Below, in pieces: positions 1-6,528 of a stretch of 8,376 bases of DNA (positions are counted from its first letter, which is position 1; the number at the start of each line of letters is the position of its first letter). The DNA lies in the NCBI GenBank assembly GCA_027718005.1, contig JALLOP010000066.1:1-8376 (forward strand), in the 5' to 3' direction. The DNA comes from Patescibacteria group bacterium AH-259-L07. GTDB lineage: Bacteria; Patescibacteriota; Patescibacteriia; UBA2591; UBA6264. Made by a program: the position numbers and the translations under genes. The notes beneath the pieces are model-generated. The model saw nothing but the letters and a program-made list of their open reading frames with translations. It searched no databases and was not told where the DNA came from.

Positions 1-1
1 A

Positions 2-2218
2 CTAACAGGATTTAAATCATTTGCCAATCCTACAATATTAGAATTTCCTAAACCAGGTGGAAATAATTTTAATATTACTGCCATCGTTGGTCCAAATGGA
101 TCAGGTAAGACTAATTTAGGAGATGGGATCAGATGGGCCTTGGGCGAGCAAAGTTTAAAAATGCTTCGCGGGAAAAAATCACATGACATTATTTTTTCTG
201 GTTCAAAACAAAAACGACACTTAAACACTGCTGGGGTAACCTTACACTTTAACAATGAAGATGGCGCAGCCCCTATTGAATATAAAGAATTTACTATTAC
301 GCGCCGTATCTATAGAAATGGCGAAAGTGAATACAGAATTAATAAATCCCGCACCCGTCTCCAAGACATATTAATATTATTAGCGCGCGCAAACTTTGGA
401 CAAAAAAGCTATAGTATTATTGGCCAAGGCATGATTGATCAAATCCTTGTCTCTTCACCACAAGAACGAAAAAAATTTTTTGACGAAGCTACGGGAATAA
501 AACAATATATATATAAGCGAGATAAAGCGCTGAAAAAAATAGAAAAAAGCAAAGAAAATCTAGCACAAGCAAATATTGCGCTCTCTGAAATCGCCCCGCA
601 CCTTCGTTCACTTGCCCGTCAAATTAACAAACTCTCTCAGAGATATCAAATACAAGAAAAATTACACGCCCTCCAACAACAATACTATGGCATACGGTGG
701 CATGATTTAGAACAACAAATCACGCGTATTAAAAAACAATGCAATACTAAGATTACGAGTCAAAAACAGCTCGAAAAAGAGATGGACTCATATACGAAAG
801 AATCCCGATCCTTAGCATATGAAAAACCAGATGACAGCTATCAAAAACTGCACCAAGAACATACCAGCATTATTCAAAAACGAGATGAACTTTTTTCCAC
901 ACAATCAAAACTCCGCGTCCGCTTAACATTTTTAGAAGAAAAAATAAAACAAAGCACTGGCGCTATGAGCTTATCAATAAACGTGGAAAAACTTTTTACT
1001 GAACTTAAAAATATTGAGCAACTCCAACAATCTTTTACCAAACAAATCAATGCTGTATCAAGCATCAAAAAACTAAACAATTTACAAAAATCAGCGGCTG
1101 CCATACTTAAAAAAATTGAGCATGTTATAAGCTATTTTCAAACGAGCGCGCCAAAAGATTATTCTGATGAACAAACCATAAAAAATATACAACGTGACCT
1201 CCAAGACATAGACCCCAATATTGAACAATGTAATCAAGAACTCAAACAATTAAATAAAGAATTATCTCACATTACCTATAAAGAGCAGGATAAGCGGAAA
1301 AAACTTCTCCAATGGCAAACTAAAATTCAAAACAAACAACGTGAGCTTACCAACCTTACCAATAGCACTAACGACCTTAAAATTGACATTGCACGGTTAG
1401 AAACTAAAAAAGAATCATTAGAAGATGAAATCAAACATGAAACAAGTATGTCTGCTCAAAAAATACTGAGTACGTATGATAAAACATCACCAAAAGAAAT
1501 TGAATATGAAGCAATACAAAAACTCAAACATCAATTAGACCTCATTGGCGGCATTGATCCAGAAGTAGAAAAAGAATATCCAACAGTTAAAGAACGATAC
1601 GAATTTTTGCACTCACAAAGTACTGATTTGAAAAAAACCCTTAAATCTTTGAATAAAGTTATTGGTGAATTAAATCAAAAAATTAAACAAGGATTTGCTA
1701 CTAATTTTAATAAAATTAATACTGAATTTGACCGATACTTTAAAACTATTTTTGGTGGCGGCAGTTGTAAAATAGTGTTTCAAGAAGCTTCTGTCACCCT
1801 TCCCTCTTCTGTCATTCCTCAGAATAAAGAGGAAAAAGGGGAGGGAGACGATGAAGAAGATGCTGAACCCGAAACTGCAGTTGCAGGCATTGATATCTTT
1901 GCAACACCCCCGGAGAAAAAAATAAAAAGCATAGAAATGCTCTCAGGAGGAGAAAAGGCGCTTACTTCACTTGCCCTAATCTGCGCCATCATCTCAATTA
2001 ACAAACCGCCGTTTGTCGTATTGGATGAAGTTGATGCCGCGCTTGATCAAGAAAATTCATCTCGATTCGCCAAAATATTAAAAGAACTGCAAAAGCACTC
2101 TCAGTTTATTATTATCACCCATAACCAACAAACCATTGAAATTGCTGATATTTTATATGGCGTCTCTATGGGCAAAGATGGCATCTCAAAACTCATATCA
2201 TTAAAACTAGAAGAATAA
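2..2218 (+). CDS. smc: SMC-family chromosome segregation ATPase, compact form, 5' end cut by window edge
   Basis: SMC proteins are ABC-type ATPases that organise and help segregate the chromosome. The open frame runs from the window edge, so the TTG at 140 is not the true start: the codons before it encode a typical SMC N-terminus (GFKSFA) and the Walker A motif GPNGSGKT (visible residues 30-37). About 7-10 residues are missing. Next come LGEQ (47-50) and the conserved stretch around IGQGMIDQ and FDEATGIKQY. A long coiled coil follows (about 165-545), then IGGIDPEVEKEY, a C-terminal head with FGGG, the ABC signature LSGGEKALTS (from 647), Walker B and D-loop FVVLDEVDAALD (from 671), and the H-loop region IIITHNQQT. 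Visible length is 738 residues against roughly 1,150-1,200 for usual bacterial SMC, and no canonical hinge domain is recognisable. An acidic insert precedes the signature. There is no CxxC zinc hook, which argues against Rad50/SbcC. It converges with mreB. Confidence 0.93.
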   Translation, partial: LTGFKSFANPTILEFPKPGGNNFNITAIVGPNGSGKTNLGDGIRWALGEQSLKMLRGKKSHDIIFSGSKQKRHLNTAGVTLHFNNEDGAAPIEYKEFTITRRIYRNGESEYRINKSRTRLQDILILLARANFGQKSYSIIGQGMIDQILVSSPQERKKFFDEATGIKQYIYKRDKALKKIEKSKENLAQANIALSEIAPHLRSLARQINKLSQRYQIQEKLHALQQQYYGIRWHDLEQQITRIKKQCNTKITSQKQLEKEMDSYTKESRSLAYEKPDDSYQKLHQEHTSIIQKRDELFSTQSKLRVRLTFLEEKIKQSTGAMSLSINVEKLFTELKNIEQLQQSFTKQINAVSSIKKLNNLQKSAAAILKKIEHVISYFQTSAPKDYSDEQTIKNIQRDLQDIDPNIEQCNQELKQLNKELSHITYKEQDKRKKLLQWQTKIQNKQRELTNLTNSTNDLKIDIARLETKKESLEDEIKHETSMSAQKILSTYDKTSPKEIEYEAIQKLKHQLDLIGGIDPEVEKEYPTVKERYEFLHSQSTDLKKTLKSLNKVIGELNQKIKQGFATNFNKINTEFDRYFKTIFGGGSCKIVFQEASVTLPSSVIPQNKEEKGEGDDEEDAEPETAVAGIDIFATPPEKKIKSIEMLSGGEKALTSLALICAIISINKPPFVVLDEVDAALDQENSSRFAKILKELQKHSQFIIITHNQQTIEIADILYGVSMGKDGISKLISLKLEE

Positions 2219-2229
2219 CTCTCCATTCT

Positions 2230-2310
2230 CATCCCACTTTCCCGGCCTGCGGCCTCGGGATGACAAGGAAAAAAATTGTCATTCCTAGCGGAGCAAAGAA
2301 CCTCGCAAAA
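2230..2310. repeat. Head-to-head pair of dispersed-repeat-like sequences
   Basis: Two related sequences point away from each other in the convergent spacer. The left copy, read on the minus strand, starts TTGTCATCCCGAGGCC; the right copy, on the plus strand, starts TTGTCATTCCTAGCGG. Their heads form a 10-bp inverted repeat (2257-2266 with 2276-2285, one G:T wobble) around a 9-base A-rich loop. The left copy also has an internal GC-rich hairpin (2241-2247 with 2251-2259, loop TGC, 2-base bulge). The block is far richer in G+C than its surroundings. It resembles the 'GTCATTCCGAGCG...' class of dispersed intergenic repeats that I remember from many bacterial and metagenomic genomes. That family assignment is from memory and only one locus is visible. 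Confidence 0.55.
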
Positions 2311-2312
2311 GC

Positions 2313-2347
2313 TAAAACCAAAAACCCTCACCAGAGGTTTTTTGTTT
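2313..2347. terminator. Probable bidirectional intrinsic terminator between smc and mreB
   Basis: CCTC (2326-2329) pairs with GAGG (2334-2337) around an ACCA loop. The stem extends by A2320-2324 pairing with T2338-2342, with C2325 bulged. On the plus strand it is followed by TTTTTTGTTT, suiting smc. On the minus strand the complement gives GTTTTTGGTTTT after the stem, suiting mreB, whose stop lies about 20 bases upstream in its own direction. The position between convergent genes supports a shared terminator. The core stem is short, so strength is uncertain. Confidence 0.6.
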
Positions 2348-2365
2348 ACCCTAAATCTGAGCTCT

Positions 2366-3406
2366 TTAATCCCGTGCTGAAGGAATTAAAACTTGACCTA
2401 AATTATCAAAATCTTCTAAAATCAAGCCCGTGCCCCGAATAATTGAGGTGAGTGGATCATCAGCAATGTAAACTGGAATATTAATTTTTTTGCGAATCAA
2501 TTTATCAAATCCTTTAAGGAGCGCGCCGCCGCCGGAAAGTATCACGCCTCGCTCATAAATATCAGAGACAAGTTCGGGCGGTGTTGCCTCAATCGTATCA
2601 TGAATTGCCTCAATAATGGTTTTGAACAGCGGCATAATTGATTCTCGCACCTGACTATCGTTAATAACGATTTCTTTTGGCAAGCCGCTAATTAAATCTC
2701 TTCCCTTTACCTTCATTTCTTGCGGCTTATCACCTGCATGTGCAGAGCCAATCGTTACTTTTATTTTTTCCGCAGTTTGATCACCGAGCAGAATTCCAAA
2801 CTTTTCCCGCGCATAACTCATAATATTTTTATTCAACGATTCCCCTCCAATTTTTAATGATTTCCACGAAACAATACCATTTAATGATATAACCGCGACT
2901 TCACTTAAGCCGCCGCCCAATTCAACAATCAAATTGCCAATAGAATCTTGAATTGGCAAACGCGCACCAATTGCTGCCGCCATAGGGCGTTCAGCTAAAA
3001 ACGCTTCACGTGCACCAGCCTGTAAAATCACGTCTTCTAATGACTTTTGCTCAACCTCGGTAACGCCTAAAGGAACCGAGGCAACAACGCGCGGGCGCGG
3101 CACCAGGGTAAACGTATCACGGTGTACTTTTTCAAAAATACTCTTAAGCATTTTTTCTGATACTTCAAAATCTGAAATAATACCATGACTTAACGGACTT
3201 ACTACTAAAATATGAGCCGGCGCCTTGCCTCTCATCTTCAACGCATCATTCCCAATCGCAATGATCTGATCATTTCTGGTATTGATTGCTACCACTGACG
3301 CTTCGCTCATCACCATGCCTCTCCCACGAATATATACCCGCACATTAGTAGTGCCTAAATCAATACCAATATCTTTTGAAAATAAACCGTATAATTTTTT
3401 AAACAT
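2366..3406 (-). CDS. mreB: Rod shape-determining protein MreB (bacterial actin homologue)
   Basis: MreB forms membrane-bound filaments that guide cell-wall synthesis in elongated cells. The 346-residue length is normal. The N-terminus (MFKKLYGLF) could be the usual short amphipathic membrane anchor. Actin-fold motifs appear in order: phosphate-1 GIDLGTT (14-20), ERPMAAAIGARLP (139-151), phosphate-2 region ELGGGLSEVAVISL (162-175), GDQTAEKIK (208-216), GRDLISGLPKEI (235-246), the adenosine motif GVILSGGGALLKG (287-299), and the C-terminal DPLTSIIRGTGLILE. Phosphate-2 is unusual: MreB normally has DIGGGTTE, so the aspartate is replaced by glutamate and the first threonine by leucine. MreB usually has EEP where this has ERP. 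The ATG start lies 2 bases after the proS stop with no Shine-Dalgarno sequence, implying co-transcription and probably coupling. A divergent MreB paralogue is possible; DnaK or FtsA is not. Confidence 0.95.
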   Translation of the reverse strand: MFKKLYGLFSKDIGIDLGTTNVRVYIRGRGMVMSEASVVAINTRNDQIIAIGNDALKMRGKAPAHILVVSPLSHGIISDFEVSEKMLKSIFEKVHRDTFTLVPRPRVVASVPLGVTEVEQKSLEDVILQAGAREAFLAERPMAAAIGARLPIQDSIGNLIVELGGGLSEVAVISLNGIVSWKSLKIGGESLNKNIMSYAREKFGILLGDQTAEKIKVTIGSAHAGDKPQEMKVKGRDLISGLPKEIVINDSQVRESIMPLFKTIIEAIHDTIEATPPELVSDIYERGVILSGGGALLKGFDKLIRKKINIPVYIADDPLTSIIRGTGLILEDFDNLGQVLIPSARD

Positions 3407-3408
3407 AG

Positions 3409-4635
3409 TTACATTTTATCTAATAATTGCAAACGTGTAAACAATTTTGTGGTTTTTTTATCTCGTTCTTTATATTCTATCTTATTTTTTGTTTTTTTAC
3501 TTATTACCAGTCGAATTGGTATTCCAATTAAATCAGCATCTTTAAACTTAACCCCTGCAGACTCATCTCTATCATCAAAAAGCACATCTTTTCCCGCTTT
3601 TTTAAGAGCGGTATATATTTCTTGTACAAATTTTTTTACTTTTTTATCTTCTAAATCAAGTCCGGTAAGATGAATATCAAATGGCGCAACAGATTGCGGC
3701 CATATAATCCCGTCTTTATCATGGCGTGCCTCAACAATGGTTGCCATCAGGCGCTGTAATCCTATGCCATAGCAACCCATAATAATAGATTTTTTTGCCC
3801 CATTTTTGTTTGTAAAAAATGCCTGCATTTTATGACTATATGTTGTGCCAAGTTTAAATGTATGCCCAGCTTCAATAGTCCTATATTGTTTAAGCGCTTT
3901 CCTACACTGTGGGCACGTAGACTTCTTTACAACTTCGACATTTGCAGCCCAGCCGCATGATCTACACAAAACAATTTTATCCTCGCCAGAATCAGCTAAA
4001 ATCATAAACTCGTGTGATTCGCTTCCGCCAATAGATCCGCTTGATGCCTTGACAACCACGACCTCAAGCCCGCATCTCTTATAAATAGTGGTATAGGCGG
4101 TAACTACTTTTTTATAATACGTATCTAAATCTTTTTCACTTGCGTGAAAACTATATAAATCTTTCATCACAAACTCGCGTGTACGCAACAAACCCCCTGT
4201 TGGACGCATTTCATTCCGAAACTTATTTTGAATCTGATACACTGCTTTTGGCAAATCTTTGTATGATTCAATATACAAGCGTGCAAGTTCAGTAATCACT
4301 TCCTCGTGTGTAGATCCCAGTCCTAACCATTTGCCGTGCCGATCTTTTAATTTGAACAATGGTGGATCTATGGTTTCCCACCGATCAGTTTCTTGCCATA
4401 ATTCTTTTGGCTGAAGCGTAGGTAAATATACTTCTTGGCCGCCAATCACATTCATTTCCTCACGGATAATATTCTCAATTCTTCTATATACACGCAAACC
4501 AAGCGGCAACAATGACCATACTCCACTCGTCAACTGACGAATAAATCCAGCGCGAACCAAAAATCTATGACTTACCGTAACTGCATCTTTTGGATCTTTG
4601 CGCAAAGTTTTAGTAAAAAGTTGTGATTGATTCAC
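3409..4635 (-). CDS. proS: Prolyl-tRNA synthetase, short form lacking the INS editing domain
   Basis: This class II aminoacyl-tRNA synthetase joins proline to tRNA-Pro in the cytoplasm. Start GTG at 4635 gives MNQSQLFTKTLRKDPKD, the standard ProRS opening. Motif 1 spans about 23-75 (SGVWSLLPLGLRV). Motif 2 is FRNEMRPTGG followed by TREFVMKD (139-159), and motif 3 is MGCYGIGLQRL (286-296). A C-terminal anticodon-binding domain follows (about 318-408). The length is 408 residues against about 570 for E. coli ProRS. The missing part is the INS editing domain, which normally sits between motifs 2 and 3 and clears Ala-tRNA-Pro. Only about 45 residues connect SGSIGGSESHEF to EAGHTFKLGT. That linker holds C224-x2-C227 and C241-x2-C244, which could bind zinc. 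The gene starts 10 bases after rseP and ends 2 bases before mreB. Confidence 0.96.
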   Translation of the reverse strand: MNQSQLFTKTLRKDPKDAVTVSHRFLVRAGFIRQLTSGVWSLLPLGLRVYRRIENIIREEMNVIGGQEVYLPTLQPKELWQETDRWETIDPPLFKLKDRHGKWLGLGSTHEEVITELARLYIESYKDLPKAVYQIQNKFRNEMRPTGGLLRTREFVMKDLYSFHASEKDLDTYYKKVVTAYTTIYKRCGLEVVVVKASSGSIGGSESHEFMILADSGEDKIVLCRSCGWAANVEVVKKSTCPQCRKALKQYRTIEAGHTFKLGTTYSHKMQAFFTNKNGAKKSIIMGCYGIGLQRLMATIVEARHDKDGIIWPQSVAPFDIHLTGLDLEDKKVKKFVQEIYTALKKAGKDVLFDDRDESAGVKFKDADLIGIPIRLVISKKTKNKIEYKERDKKTTKLFTRLQLLDKM

Positions 4636-4645
4636 GTATATTCAA

Positions 4646-5824
4646 TTAAAACAATTTAATTATTTCTCGAAACGTAATGATTAACAAAACAAATACTAAA
4701 ATATAAAAGCCTATACTAATGATAACTGTTTCTGTTTGATGCTTCAATCGCTTGCCTCGAATCCCTTCAATTGCCGCAAGTAAAACGCGCGATCCATCAA
4801 GCGCAGGAAAGGGTATCATTTGAAATACACCAATCGCGACAGATAAAAATGCAACAAATTGCAAAAAGTATATATATCCCACGCGCGCCATCTCTGCGGT
4901 CATTACCGTAATCCCCACCGGCCCAAAAAAACCACCAATTACTTTCTGCTGTGTCACTAATGTTTTAACAATTAACCATAGGCCGTAAAATAATCGATCA
5001 ATCAACAAAAATGTAGATTTAACCCCTAACCAAAGCGCTTGATGTAAAGGATATGATGCTATTACTGAATGTGATAGAGAAACGCCAATAACGCCACGGT
5101 CTGTATCTTGTTCTCTTTGGTCAGTCCCCAAGGCTTCATCCAACGGCGTTGGTGCAAATACTTCGCCATACGAAAAAACATCAACGTCATATATTTGTGT
5201 TTCTTCCCTGCGCTTTATCTCTACCGCGACCTTTTCGCCCGCTCGTGCGCCAACGTGCGCTTGAAGCTCTTCTATAGAATCAAAATAGTTCCCATCAATA
5301 CTGATAATAATATCACCGATTTTTAATCCTGCTTGTTGCGCCGGAGAATTGTCTGCAACCAACCCAATTTGAATACCAATTTTTGCCACCACGGTGGCAT
5401 TTTTTTCTAATGCATCACTATCTTGGGGAATACCAGAAAAATATAAAAAAGAAAAAATAACCATGGCAAACACAATATTTAACCCCGAACCAGCAATCCC
5501 TACCAATGCTTTTTTCCACCATGATTGAACAAAAAAACTATCTTTACTGGTGTCCCCGCCTAATTCTCCTTTTAACTTATTAAACCCGCCAAATGGAATC
5601 CAGTTAATAGAATAAATCGTTTTTTCTTTGGCTTCTTGAGGTATACGCTTTCCCCAAAAAAATTTAAGTCGATTACCTTTTTTTATAACACCTGCCATAC
5701 GCGGCGGATAGCCAAACCCAAACTCTTGCACACGCATACCTAAACTCTTCGCCACCACAAAGTGGCCCAACTCATGAAAAAAAACTAAAACACTTAAGCC
5801 AATAATCGCAAGAATAATAAACAT
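4646..5824 (-). CDS. rseP: RseP-like site-2 intramembrane zinc metalloprotease (M50 family)
   Basis: Members of this family cut transmembrane segments of substrates such as anti-sigma factors or leftover signal peptides. The native substrate here is unknown. The first transmembrane helix (about 1-25) carries the zinc-binding HELGH (17-21). Then come YSINWIPFGGFNKLKGE (71-87), a second membrane segment (about 106-130) and a single PDZ domain (about 143-215, with SPAQQAGLKIGDIIISIDG). The last part has membrane segments including PFPALDGSR (338-346), whose D343 is the expected third zinc ligand. The 392 residues are in the usual range for single-PDZ forms; E. coli RseP is longer, with two PDZ domains. 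ATG starts 3 bases after the frr stop. GGGGA eight bases upstream is the only ribosome-binding-like sequence seen in this block. No sigma or anti-sigma gene is nearby. Confidence 0.93.
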   Translation of the reverse strand: MFIILAIIGLSVLVFFHELGHFVVAKSLGMRVQEFGFGYPPRMAGVIKKGNRLKFFWGKRIPQEAKEKTIYSINWIPFGGFNKLKGELGGDTSKDSFFVQSWWKKALVGIAGSGLNIVFAMVIFSFLYFSGIPQDSDALEKNATVVAKIGIQIGLVADNSPAQQAGLKIGDIIISIDGNYFDSIEELQAHVGARAGEKVAVEIKRREETQIYDVDVFSYGEVFAPTPLDEALGTDQREQDTDRGVIGVSLSHSVIASYPLHQALWLGVKSTFLLIDRLFYGLWLIVKTLVTQQKVIGGFFGPVGITVMTAEMARVGYIYFLQFVAFLSVAIGVFQMIPFPALDGSRVLLAAIEGIRGKRLKHQTETVIISIGFYILVFVLLIITFREIIKLF

Positions 5825-5827
5825 ATG

Positions 5828-6382
5828 CTAAGTCCCCATTATTTCTTTTTCTTTTCGCTCTCCAATTGATTTAATCTCATCTTGTTTTTCACTGGAGAGC
5901 TTATCAAGATCTTCAAATAAACGGTACTTATCATCTTGGGTTACTTCTTTATCCCGTTCTGCTTTTACAATGCTTTCGCGTACCTTATCGCGAACCGATC
6001 GCAAAGACGTTCGCGCATTCTCCAATTTCGAATGCAACACCTTAACTAAATTCTTTCTGCTCTCCTCATTTAAAGCTGGTAAATTTAAGCGAATAATGCC
6101 ATCGTCGTCAACGTGGGGTGCAGTTCCTAAATTCCCAGAAGAAAGCGCAATTTCAATGCTTTTGACAATATTTTTGTCCCAGGGCTGAATTACAATACTA
6201 CGAGGCTCTGGTACACTCAATGCTGCTAATTGCTCAAGCGGGGTCTTTGTGCCATATGCCTCTACTAATATATGCGCAACCAAATCAGTATTTGCTCTCC
6301 CCGTTCTAATCGAAGATAGATCCTTTTTCAAAAAAGTAATTACTTTATTAAATTCCTCCTTATGTGATTCTACTATATCCAT
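5828..6382 (-). CDS. frr: Ribosome recycling factor
   Basis: RRF works with EF-G to split the post-termination ribosome so that subunits can be reused. The 184-residue length is almost exactly that of the family (about 185). Hallmarks are DLSSIRTGRAN (21-31), with the conserved arginines of the long-helix domain, then VPEPRSIVIQPWDKN (57-71) in the beta domain. The C-terminal three-helix part includes ALNEESRKNLVKVL and the basic/acidic ending with KEKEIMGT. The catalytic and structural core looks intact. The ATG at 6382 gives the expected N-terminus. It has no Shine-Dalgarno sequence, and an 8-bp palindrome AAGCGCTT lies directly upstream. The stop is TAG, the only non-TAA stop in the window. 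It appears to head the frr-rseP-proS-mreB group, after a 146-base spacer. Confidence 0.97.
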   Translation of the reverse strand: MDIVESHKEEFNKVITFLKKDLSSIRTGRANTDLVAHILVEAYGTKTPLEQLAALSVPEPRSIVIQPWDKNIVKSIEIALSSGNLGTAPHVDDDGIIRLNLPALNEESRKNLVKVLHSKLENARTSLRSVRDKVRESIVKAERDKEVTQDDKYRLFEDLDKLSSEKQDEIKSIGERKEKEIMGT

Positions 6383-6390
6383 AAGCGCTT
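6383..6390 (-). promoter_or_regulatory. Short palindrome abutting the frr start codon
   Basis: AAGCGCTT is an exact 8-bp palindrome touching the frr ATG. In the mRNA, AGCG-TAAG-CGCT can also form a 4-bp stem ending just before the start codon. There is no Shine-Dalgarno sequence here. It might influence initiation or bind a regulator, but a palindrome this short can occur by chance. Confidence 0.2.
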
Positions 6391-6476
6391 ACGCTAAAAT
6401 AAAAAATAAAAGATTAAAGATAAAAAATACTTTTTCACTATGTCTCGCTGTTTATATCTCAACATCTATCATAAAA

Positions 6477-6528
6477 TTTTTACGTTTTTACGTTTTTATT
6501 TTTGATATTTGATTTTTAATTTTTGATT
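6477..6528. repeat. AT-rich 8-base quasi-tandem repeat
   Basis: The plus strand reads as degenerate repeats of about 8 bases: TTTTTACG at 6477-6484 and 6485-6492, TTTTTA at 6493-6498, TTTTTGAT at 6499-6506, a shorter variant, then TTTTTAAT at 6513-6520 and TTTTGATTTT, which runs into the stop of the lipoprotein gene. The rest of the spacer (6391-6430) is another A-rich tract built of AAAATAAAAAATAAAAGATT-like words. Similar 'AAAAATCAAAAATTAAAAATC' tracts occur between genes in some AT-rich bacteria (from memory). The spacer probably includes the end of the upstream transcript and any frr promoter, but I could not identify a convincing -35/-10 pair. Confidence 0.5.

Noticed and set aside
874..1104. 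Minus-strand open frame inside smc, and similar antisense frames inside proS, rseP, frr and the lipoprotein gene
   Set aside because: They lie opposite well-supported genes, have no recognisable motifs and no independent start signal.
140..2218. SMC starting at the TTG at 140 as an N-terminally truncated protein
   Set aside because: The same frame is open to position 2 and encodes GFKSFA and Walker A, so the gene simply enters from outside the window.
140..2218. Rad50/SbcC-type nuclease partner instead of SMC
   Set aside because: There is no CxxC zinc hook, and the ends carry SMC-specific wording (LGEQS, LSGGEKALTSLAL, LDEVDAALD).
2101..2442. Small open frames on both strands over the smc/mreB junction (2101-2331 minus, 2260-2442 plus)
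   Set aside because: They are translations of the intergenic repeat plus antisense of smc or mreB ends, with no family resemblance.
6451..6473. Promoter for frr with -10 candidates TATAAA or TATGAT on the minus strand
   Set aside because: Neither has a plausible -35 at 16-18 bases, and such words are expected by chance in DNA this rich in A and T.
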